Shown here: piece after piece, positions 5,843-11,109 of the stretch
How the letters are laid out: every line of letters begins with the position of its first letter
How positions within the stretch are numbered: position 1 is the stretch's first letter
Assembly (NCBI GenBank): GCA_902465425.1
Contig: CABQNA010000034.1
Coordinates: 1 to 11,109, forward strand
DNA: 11,109 bases
Source: an uncultured Collinsella sp.
GTDB taxonomy: Bacteria > Actinomycetota > Coriobacteriia > Coriobacteriales > Coriobacteriaceae
Direction: 5' to 3'
Program-made: the position numbers and the translations under genes
The notes under the pieces: model-generated
Told to the model about the DNA's origin: nothing
The model's input: the letters and a program-made list of their open reading frames with translations, nothing else
Databases searched by the model: none

Positions 5843-5880
5843 AACCACTACAAAGATGCCTGACCCCTTTGCGGTGGTTT
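5841..5880 (-). repeat. Palindromic element 2; likely terminator of mscS
   Basis: AAACCACTACAAAG (5842-5855) pairs with CTTTGCGGTGGTTT (5867-5880), with one T-G pair and one A-C mismatch, around an 11-nt centre containing GCCTGACCC. On the minus strand it ends in TTTTCATT, compatible with termination. The mscS stop codon TAA (5881-5879) overlaps its edge. It shares its layout with the elements at 3141, 8856 and 8911. Confidence 0.75.
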
Positions 5881-6646
5881 AGGCGATGATGGGGGCGATG
5901 GCGCGGATGCAGGCGTCGGCTGCCGTGAAAGTAGTGCTGTCGTCGCTGACGATAAAGATGATCTTGCCCTTGATGCCAAAGTCGCCGATTTCGCTAAAGA
6001 GTACGTAGGGCTCCTTGTCAAAGCCCGAGATGGGAAGCACGGCGGCCTTGGTGGCATCGGTGAGCTCGTCTGCCAGCGCGTCAAGGGAAGCCCACTTGGA
6101 CGTGTCCTTTACGGCAACGGGCACGGCCACGCGCCCAAAGGGCATCAAATGCACGAGCGTGTTCTTGGAGATATTTGAGTTGGGGACGATGATAATCTGC
6201 CCGCAGGCGTCTTCGATGGTCGTATGACGCCAAGTGATGTCTTGGACCACGCCGGATACGCCGCCGACCTCGATATTGTCGCCGGGTTTGATGATGCCCA
6301 TAAAGGTCACTTGCATGCCGCCGATAAGGTTTGACAGCGTGTCCTGAAAGCCGAGCGAGATGGCGATACCGCCGACGCCAAGAGCGGCGACGAGCGCGTT
6401 TGCGTTAATGCCAAAGCAGTTGTCGAGGATAAAGCTGCCGCCAATCATCCAGATGACGGCGCGCGCGATGTTGATGAAGATACTCGATGCCGGAAGCGGG
6501 TTATCGTCTCGGTTAAGCAGATGGTTCAGGGTCTTGGATACGACCTTGGCGGCGACGGCGGTGCCTATCGCCAAGATGACGGCCCAGATGATGTTGTGGA
6601 CCCACCGTTGCTCAAAGAAATGAAGAATCGGCTCAAACAATTCCAT
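5879..6646 (-). CDS. MscS-family small-conductance mechanosensitive channel
   Basis: The 255-residue protein is a compact MscS-type channel, which opens under membrane tension to release solutes during hypo-osmotic shock. Membrane segments lie at about 17-37, 58-78 and 84-115. The last contains the pore-helix signature VGGIAISLGFQDTLSNLIGG (91-110), and the beta domain follows with IIKPGDNIEVGGVSGVVQDI (118-137) and IIVPNSNISKNTLV (152-165). A C-terminal alpha/beta domain completes the usual 250-290 residue form. ATG 6646 (MELFEPIL) is chosen because GGAGG lies ten bases upstream at 6661-6657. A longer frame to 6691 would bury that Shine-Dalgarno. The gene appears to be its own transcription unit, between a terminator upstream and palindromic element 2. 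Confidence 0.92.
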   Translation of the reverse strand: MELFEPILHFFEQRWVHNIIWAVILAIGTAVAAKVVSKTLNHLLNRDDNPLPASSIFINIARAVIWMIGGSFILDNCFGINANALVAALGVGGIAISLGFQDTLSNLIGGMQVTFMGIIKPGDNIEVGGVSGVVQDITWRHTTIEDACGQIIIVPNSNISKNTLVHLMPFGRVAVPVAVKDTSKWASLDALADELTDATKAAVLPISGFDKEPYVLFSEIGDFGIKGKIIFIVSDDSTTFTAADACIRAIAPIIA

Positions 6647-6677
6647 GTAGGGAAAACCTCCTAATGATCGTCCAACC

Positions 6678-6708
6678 ATGATACCCACCAAGAAGCCCGT
6701 CCGATCAA
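6678..6708 (-). promoter_or_regulatory. Possible mscS promoter overlapping the nucleotidase terminator
   Basis: On the minus strand TTGATC (6708-6703) is followed after 19 bp by TATCAT (6683-6678), each matching 4-5 of 6 consensus bases. The spacer is long. The -35 would lie in and beside the loop of the terminator stem of the upstream gene. Confidence 0.25.
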
Positions 6709-6724
6709 ATTCGGACGGGCTTCT
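6691..6724 (-). terminator. Rho-independent terminator of the 5'-nucleotidase gene
   Basis: AGAAGCCCGTCCGA (6691-6704) and TCGGACGGGCTTCT (6711-6724) form a perfect 14-bp stem with a 6-nt loop. Read on the minus strand, the 3' arm ends CTTCTTGG, a short T-rich run. It lies 51 bp after the nucleotidase stop codon and before mscS. Confidence 0.85.
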
Positions 6725-6775
6725 GTGCTCGATATAAAGTTTACGCGGTGGGGCTGCAAGGCCCGGCGGTGTAGT

Positions 6776-8791
6776 TTAGCGTCGACGCTTCCAGATAATG
6801 CCGAGCATGATGACGATGATGCCGCCGATAAGGCACGCGCCAACTACTGCCAACGTGCGGTCTCCCGTTGCGGCGAGCTTGCCGGTCGTCTTATTGGTGA
6901 TGACCTTCGTGGTCGTCGTGTCCGTCTTAGGCGAGGGCTTAGGCGTCGGGGCCGGTGTGGGCGTGGGGTCCACGGCAGCGGAGCCAAAGCTGATGGTGCC
7001 CGCGAGCGAGGCCATCTTGCTCTCCCAGCTGTTCTGCCCGATCAGCGCCCTTAGCGCTGACTCGCAGGTACCCCACTCGGTGTGCTTGATGGCGTTTGCG
7101 AAGGTGGGGAAGTCGGTCGTGTTGGTGATGATGGTGGCGACGGTATAGGTCTTGGCGGGGTCGAGCGTGCTGCCGTCTTTGGTGAGTGTGGCACTCACAA
7201 TGCGCTTGCCCTCGGGCTGCGTCCAATCGATTGTCACGTTGATGCCGCCGAAGGAAAGGACACTGCCGGAGTCGTCGCGCCACTTGTACGTGTCTTGCGC
7301 CTCCTGCTCGGTGTGACCGGCCGCCACATAAGCCTGCTGAAGCTCGTAGCTGTCGTTGCAATCGTCGCTGATTTGTAGCGAGTGCTCGAGCGCTGCGAGG
7401 AAGTCCGCGCCGGTCATGGTCCAGGTCTCCACGGTGTTGCCGTAGGGCGAGATGGCGATGACGTTGCCGGCGGTCACGTTGCCCGCCGCGATGCCGCCGC
7501 GGATGCCGCCAGCGTTTTCGATAGCGAGGTCCGCGCCCGTCAGGTCAAGATAGGAGCTGCAAATCACGTGGCCGATGGTCTGGGCCTTGGTGGTGTCGCC
7601 CTCCTTGCTGGGACGGAAATCGGTGGTGCGCACCATTTCCCAACCATGCGTGCCTGCGGCGTCCTCGCCGTAGAAATAGTTGGTGGTGGATGTGCCGAGC
7701 ACCTTGTTCGATTCGTTTTCAAAGTCCTCGTCGAGCGGCTTGATCTTGTTGCGGACGGCTTCAAGGCGGCTTTGGTAGTCGGAGCCCTTGTCGGGGTCTG
7801 CCAAAAGGTCGTTGACGTTCTTGGCGGTGTAGAGCTTCTCGTTGCTGTCGTCTGTAGGGACCGTGACCGTGTCATCGTCGGTCGTCTCGGTGCCATTCGT
7901 GTCGTATTTGTACGGAATGGAAAGCAGCCCCACCTCGGCAAAGGCGCTGCCTGCCTCGACAACGTGGATCGTCTTGCCGTCGGCTCCCGTCACCTTCTCG
8001 TTAAGGTTGATGTGCTCGTGGCCTGCGATAAGGGCATCGACGCCACGGAGCCGCGTGGCAAAGGTCTTTGCGTCGAGCGTGTGCGCGATACACACAACAA
8101 CATCGCAGCCCTCCTTGCGCAGCTGTTCTGCCTCGGCATTGATGGCGTTCGCGGCACCCGAGAACGACGTACCTGCGACCAGGTCCGCGCGCAGCGAGGA
8201 TCCCAGCGACTCATCCATGGCGCCCACGACGCCGACCTTGATTTTGTAGTCGAATGTGGAGTGATCTTCGCTATCCTCCCAGGTGCGATCGAGCGTCTTC
8301 GTGATGCTCGAGCTCCATACGCCGCTCGTAGACTTTGCGTTCGCGCAGAGCATGGCGAAGGGCGTGCCAGTGGTACTGTAGCCGGTCATGGTGCGGAGTT
8401 TGTCCGCGCCGTAGCTCCAGTCGTGGTTACCTGGCGTGGTCGCGTCGTAGCCGTCGGCATAGAAGGTGTCCATGAGCTCGGCGATGCTCTTGCCCTCGCT
8501 CATGGTGGCGAAGGACTGTCCGTGGAAGGTGTCGCCCGCATCGAGCAAAAGATCGGGGGCGTTGCCCTGGGCGCTATAGAGAACCGCCAGTCCGTCAAAG
8601 CCCACAGTGCCAGTGCCCTTGCTTTCGTTGTAGCTGTACTTGTAGCTGCCGTGGATGTCGTTGGTGTGCATGACGGTCACAGAGCCGTCAATAGCGGCGG
8701 GCAGGTTCCTCGCGAAAGCGAGGCTTGGGATGCCTGCGAGCGCGCCGGCAAACACCGCGGCGGCTAACGCAAGGCGGGGGAGTCTTTTCAT
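6776..8791 (-). CDS. Secreted 5'-nucleotidase / UshA-like phosphoesterase with C-terminal sortase-type anchor
   Basis: This 671-residue protein is exported. Residues 1-27 are a signal peptide (MKRLPRLALAAAVFAGALAG, then a likely cut after SLAFA). The metallophosphatase domain has D45/H47 (TNDIHG), D87 (DAGD), N122/H123 (GNHDW), H237 and GHEH (257-260). The 5'-nucleotidase C-terminal domain starts near 363, with NAGGIRGG (426-433) and SPYGNTVE. A Pro/Thr-rich wall-spanning stretch (about 609-637) leads to L639-A-A-T-G643, a hydrophobic segment (646-667) and KRRR. The enzyme probably strips phosphate from extracellular nucleotides to yield nucleosides; exact specificity is not readable. ATG 8791 has AAGGA at 8803-8799, seven bases upstream. 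No good -35 is seen, although GATAAT at 8842-8837 could be a -10. Confidence 0.92.
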   Translation of the reverse strand: MKRLPRLALAAAVFAGALAGIPSLAFARNLPAAIDGSVTVMHTNDIHGSYKYSYNESKGTGTVGFDGLAVLYSAQGNAPDLLLDAGDTFHGQSFATMSEGKSIAELMDTFYADGYDATTPGNHDWSYGADKLRTMTGYSTTGTPFAMLCANAKSTSGVWSSSITKTLDRTWEDSEDHSTFDYKIKVGVVGAMDESLGSSLRADLVAGTSFSGAANAINAEAEQLRKEGCDVVVCIAHTLDAKTFATRLRGVDALIAGHEHINLNEKVTGADGKTIHVVEAGSAFAEVGLLSIPYKYDTNGTETTDDDTVTVPTDDSNEKLYTAKNVNDLLADPDKGSDYQSRLEAVRNKIKPLDEDFENESNKVLGTSTTNYFYGEDAAGTHGWEMVRTTDFRPSKEGDTTKAQTIGHVICSSYLDLTGADLAIENAGGIRGGIAAGNVTAGNVIAISPYGNTVETWTMTGADFLAALEHSLQISDDCNDSYELQQAYVAAGHTEQEAQDTYKWRDDSGSVLSFGGINVTIDWTQPEGKRIVSATLTKDGSTLDPAKTYTVATIITNTTDFPTFANAIKHTEWGTCESALRALIGQNSWESKMASLAGTISFGSAAVDPTPTPAPTPKPSPKTDTTTTKVITNKTTGKLAATGDRTLAVVGACLIGGIIVIMLGIIWKRRR

Positions 8792-8855
8792 GGCAGTTTC
8801 CTTAGTCCTTAGCCAGAATGTCTGGTTGAATATCGGATTATCGACATAATATGCG

Positions 8856-8895
8856 AAAACCGCCGCAAGGGCGTCTGTCCCTTTGCGGCGGTTTT
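8856..8895. repeat. Palindromic element 3
   Basis: AAAACCGCCGCAA (8856-8868) pairs with TTGCGGCGGTTTT (8883-8895), 13 perfect base pairs. The stem continues as GGG/CCC past one bulged T, around the centre CGTCTGT. Both edges carry four A or T residues, so it could terminate transcription in either direction. It lies between the nucleotidase promoter region and element 4, 15 bp from the latter. Confidence 0.8.
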
Positions 8896-8910
8896 GACGT
8901 TTGCGCAGAT

Positions 8911-8951
8911 AAAACCTACCAAAATAAACCTGTCCCTTTTTGGCAGGTTTT
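8911..8951 (-). repeat. Palindromic element 4; likely terminator of the ABC importer operon
   Basis: AAAACCTACCAAAA (8911-8924) pairs with TTTTGGCAGGTTTT (8938-8951), with one A-C mismatch, around a 13-nt centre containing CCTGTCCC. On the minus strand the stem ends in GGTTTT. The stop codon of the ATPase gene (TAA, 8952-8950) overlaps its edge. It is the most diverged of the four related elements. Confidence 0.75.
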
Positions 8952-9744
8952 AGCTCAGCAGCATGCGGTCGTTGGCGAGCTCGCCGCCCGAGACCTCCTC
9001 GAACTTCTGCAGCAGGTCGGCTACGGTGAGCGACTTCTTCTCATTGCCCGCCACGTCGTAGATCACGTGGCCTTCGTGCATCATGATCAGACGGTTGCCC
9101 AGACGGATGGCGTCGTTCATGTTGTGCGTGACCATGAGCGTGGTCAGGTGGTTCTCGTCGACGATCTCCTCGGTCAGGTTAAGCACCTTAGAGGCCGTCT
9201 TGGGGTCGAGGGCCGCGGTGTGCTCGTCGAGCAGCAGCAGGCGCGGCCTGGTGAGCGTGGCCATCAGCAGGGTGAGTGCCTGGCGCTGGCCACCCGAGAG
9301 CAGGCCGACCTTGGCGTTGAGACGCGTGTCCAGACCAAGGTCCAGGCGCTTGAGCAGCTCGACGTACTCATCTTTCTCGGCCTTGGTGACGCCCCACGAA
9401 AGGCCGCGACGCTGGCCGCGACGCTTGGCGAGGGCCAGGTTCTCGGCGATCTGCATGTCGGCAGCGGTACCGCGCATGGGGTCCTGAAACACGCGGCCCA
9501 GGTACTTGGCGCGCTGCGACTCGCTCAGGCGCGAGATGTCGGTGCCGTCGAGCTCAATAACGCCCGAATCGAGCGGGTACACGCCGGCGATCATGTTGAG
9601 CAGCGTGGACTTGCCGGCGCCGTTGCCGCCGATCACGGTTACAAAGTCGCCGTCATTTAGGGTGAGGTCGACGCCGGTGAGCGCGCGCTTCTCGGTGACG
9701 GTGCCCTTGTTAAAGGTCTTCTTGACGTGCGAGAGCTTAAGCAT
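8950..9744 (-). CDS. ABC transporter ATP-binding protein (COG1101-like)
   Basis: This 264-residue protein is the cytoplasmic ATPase of an importer. Walker A is GGNGAGKS (39-46), the Q-loop FQDP has Q87, the signature is LSGGQ (149-153), Walker B is LLLLDEH with D173 and E174, and the switch histidine is H207 (THN). The DEHTAALDPKTA run after Walker B, with His rather than Pro or Ala after the catalytic Glu, is typical of the COG1101 group that pairs with COG4120 permeases. ATG 9744 (MLKLSHVKK) is preferred. It overlaps the permease by 8 bp, and AAGGGGG ends nine bases upstream, whereas the in-frame ATG 9753 abuts that Shine-Dalgarno. The gene is last in its operon, followed by palindromic elements 4 and 3. 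Confidence 0.92.
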   Translation of the reverse strand: MLKLSHVKKTFNKGTVTEKRALTGVDLTLNDGDFVTVIGGNGAGKSTLLNMIAGVYPLDSGVIELDGTDISRLSESQRAKYLGRVFQDPMRGTAADMQIAENLALAKRRGQRRGLSWGVTKAEKDEYVELLKRLDLGLDTRLNAKVGLLSGGQRQALTLLMATLTRPRLLLLDEHTAALDPKTASKVLNLTEEIVDENHLTTLMVTHNMNDAIRLGNRLIMMHEGHVIYDVAGNEKKSLTVADLLQKFEEVSGGELANDRMLLS

Positions 9745-10660
9745 CTGCCTCATCCCCCTTCGTGTAGGAGCTGCGGAGCTTATAGCGCTCCCAAACCACG
9801 GGCACGCACAGGGCCACAGCGACAATCACGGCGGAGAGCAGCTTCATGTCGTTGGCGTCCATGCCCAACTGCAGCACGATGGCGCGGATAAGGAAGTACA
9901 CCACGGAGCCAAAGACGGCAGAGGCCAGGCGAACGCTAAACTGTGTGAGTCCGCCGGGCAGCAGGCGACCGAGCACCTCGCCGATAACAATGGCGGCAAG
10001 ACCGATAACGATGGCACCGGTGCCCATACCAATGTCGGCATACTTTTGGCTCTGGCAGATGAGCGCGCCCGAAAGGCCGATGAGGGCGTTGGAGAGCACG
10101 AGGGCGATCATCTTGGTGGAGTTGGTGTTGACGCCCAGAGCGCGGATCATGTACTCGTTGTTGCCGGTGGCGCGCAGCGCCGAGCCGATCTCGGTGCCAA
10201 AGAACCAATACAGGATGGCAACGATAGCCACGGCGAGCAGGATGCCCAAGATGATGGCAACGGTGGACTGCGGCAGACCGGTCATATTGCTGACGGCCGA
10301 GAACACGGTGCCCTTGGCAAGAATGGGCGTATTGGACTTGCCCATGATGCGCAGGTTGATGGACCACAGGCTGATCTGGGTGAGGATTCCGGCGAGGATC
10401 GCAGGAATCTCAAAGACGGTGGTCAAAATGCCCGTGACGGCGCCCGCGATGGCGCCGGCGCACATACCGGCCAGCACGGCGAACAGCGGGTCGACGTTGT
10501 TATTGACGATGAGCACAGCGCAGACGCAGCCGCCGAGGGCAAAGCTGCCGTCGCAGGTCATATCGGGAATGTCGAGCAGGCGGAACGTGATAAACACGCC
10601 AAGCACCATAATGCCCCAGAGGACGCCCTGCGAAACGGCGCCCTGCAATGCAATGAGCAT
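9737..10660 (-). CDS. ABC transporter permease (COG4120-like, BPD_transp_2 family)
   Basis: The 307-residue protein has about eight hydrophobic segments, starting at residues 12-29 and ending near 273-290. The family stretch FRLLDIPDMTCDGSFALGG (26-44) is typical of permeases in TrpXYZ-like uptake systems and related to LivH. A cytoplasmic loop with GTEIGSALRATGNNEYMIRA (155-174) is the likely ATPase contact site. One pore-forming gene is present, so the channel is presumably a homodimer. ATG 10660 has AGGAGG at 10674-10669, eight bases upstream. It overlaps the ATPase start by 8 bp. Substrate is unknown; tryptophan or tyrosine is known for relatives, but no T-box is in view. Confidence 0.92.
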   Translation of the reverse strand: MLIALQGAVSQGVLWGIMVLGVFITFRLLDIPDMTCDGSFALGGCVCAVLIVNNNVDPLFAVLAGMCAGAIAGAVTGILTTVFEIPAILAGILTQISLWSINLRIMGKSNTPILAKGTVFSAVSNMTGLPQSTVAIILGILLAVAIVAILYWFFGTEIGSALRATGNNEYMIRALGVNTNSTKMIALVLSNALIGLSGALICQSQKYADIGMGTGAIVIGLAAIVIGEVLGRLLPGGLTQFSVRLASAVFGSVVYFLIRAIVLQLGMDANDMKLLSAVIVAVALCVPVVWERYKLRSSYTKGDEADA

Positions 10661-10762
10661 GCTTCATACCTCCTAGGATAGGGTGGACACGTGATTCACC
10701 ATAATAGCGGTAACAATGCATAGAAGAGTTACGGACAGACGTTTTGTTTTACCTGAAACAAG

Positions 10763-10796
10763 CAGGGCGGACGCCGGTCTACAGCGCCCGCCCCTG
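10763..10796 (-). terminator. Intercistronic hairpin between binding-protein and permease genes
   Basis: GGGCGG (10765-10770) pairs with CCGCCC (10788-10793). An A-C mismatch and CGC/GCG pairs extend it inward around a 9-nt loop. Outward, CA/TG pairs follow past one bulged C. On the minus strand CTTGTTT follows, a weak T tract. The hairpin may partly terminate, or protect, the binding-protein mRNA. The rest of 10661-10863 shows no gene, only a small ATGCC/GGCAT stem just after the binding-protein stop. Confidence 0.45.
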
Positions 10797-10863
10797 TGGC
10801 TCAGATATTGAATAACGCGGCTAAAGCGCGAGCACGGGCTCTAGACGCATGCCGCGTATGGCA

Positions 10864-11109
10864 TTACGCGTCCAGGGCGGAAAGGTCGATGCCCAGGGCC
10901 TCGGCCATTTCGTCGTTCTTGACGACGACCAGGTCCTTGCTCGAGAGGTGCTTGATCGGCATATCCTCGGGCTTGGCCTCGCCCTTCAGGATCTTAACGG
11001 CCATCTCGCCCGCGGCGTAGCCCAGGTCCTCATAGTTGATGGAGAGGGTGAACAGGCCGCCGGCCATGCACATACCCTCCTCGCCAGTCACGAAGGGAAG
11101 CTTGTTTTC
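10864..11109 (-). CDS. ABC transporter substrate-binding protein, C-terminal fragment (COG2984-like)
   Basis: The frame is open at the window edge and ends at TAA 10866-10864, giving 81 visible residues. Reading in from 11109 they start ENKLPFVTGEEGMCMAGG, then INYEDLGYAAGEMAVKILKG, and end MAEALGIDLSALDA. The pattern of a (T/S)xEEG-like segment, GG, (D/N)YxxLGY and AxKIL is typical of the last lobe of COG2984 binding proteins, the extracellular lipoproteins that feed this importer type. The signal peptide and ligand pocket are outside the window. An apparent GTG start at 11091 is only an internal valine codon. The permease and ATPase genes follow on the same strand. Confidence 0.88.
   Translation of the reverse strand, partial: ENKLPFVTGEEGMCMAGGLFTLSINYEDLGYAAGEMAVKILKGEAKPEDMPIKHLSSKDLVVVKNDEMAEALGIDLSALDA

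Noticed and set aside
7382..8767. 461-codon open frame on the plus strand
   Set aside because: It lies entirely opposite the 5'-nucleotidase, which has complete catalytic motifs and a signal peptide. The plus-strand translation is Val/Gly/Ala-rich without domains.
9506..10681. 391-codon open frame on the plus strand
   Set aside because: It is antisense to the ABC permease and ATPase, and its composition (Gly, Asp, His, Ala) mirrors membrane-protein codons. No Shine-Dalgarno or motif supports it.
10661..10863. T-box riboswitch for a Trp/Tyr-type importer
   Set aside because: No conserved T-box sequence was seen. Any such leader would be upstream of the binding-protein gene, outside the window.
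1..11109. CRISPR array, insertion sequence, prophage or integrase
   Set aside because: There are no regularly spaced direct repeats, transposase or integrase motifs, or terminal inverted repeats. The four palindromes are too few and too far apart for an array.

Overview
The window is high-GC bacterial chromosome and most resembles a member of the Coriobacteriia (Collinsella-like). That is an inference from the tuf, rpmG, tRNA-Trp, secE, nusG, rplK, rplA gene order, the protein sequences and the codon use; no database search was possible. The plus strand carries the first 3.05 kb and every gene after that is on the minus strand, so the two blocks converge at about 3.1 kb.

Plus-strand block (1-3127): the 3' end of tuf (EF-Tu) and its terminator; a promoter; rpmG (zinc-type L33); tRNA-Trp(CCA); a hairpin; secE; nusG; rplK (L11); rplA (L1); and a strong terminator. 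The rplK-rplA gap holds three hairpins in a row. The last one looks like the ribosomal L1 binding site and abuts the rplA Shine-Dalgarno, so L1 probably represses its own translation. rplJ and rplL do not follow rplA here.

Minus-strand block A (3141-5842): a metallophosphoesterase coupled by an ATGA overlap to a protein with a Bmp/Med substrate-binding domain, preceded by an open reading frame with a ParB/sulfiredoxin-like domain. The ParB-like and Bmp reading frames look like one gene of about 630 codons split by a single-nucleotide shift near position 4985. Neither part has a signal peptide, so this would be a cytoplasmic Bmp-type ligand-binding protein rather than a transporter lipoprotein. 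It is the least conventional gene set in the window.

Minus-strand block B (5841-8791): a small MscS-type mechanosensitive channel, and a secreted 5'-nucleotidase/UshA-like enzyme that ends in an LAATG sortase-type sorting signal. A perfect 14-bp terminator lies between them.

Minus-strand block C (8911-11109): an ABC importer of the TrpXYZ-like type (COG2984/COG4120/COG1101 families), in the order binding protein (C-terminus only), permease, ATPase. The substrate cannot be read from the sequence.

Four related palindromes of about 40 bp (3141, 5841, 8856, 8911) share a layout: AAAACC at the left edge, an asymmetric centre with CTGaCCCC or CTGtCCC (gctgACCCC in the first, read on the minus strand), and GGTTTT at the right edge. 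They sit at gene ends. In three of them the stop codon of the upstream gene lies inside the palindrome. They look like a dispersed repeat family that also serves as terminators.
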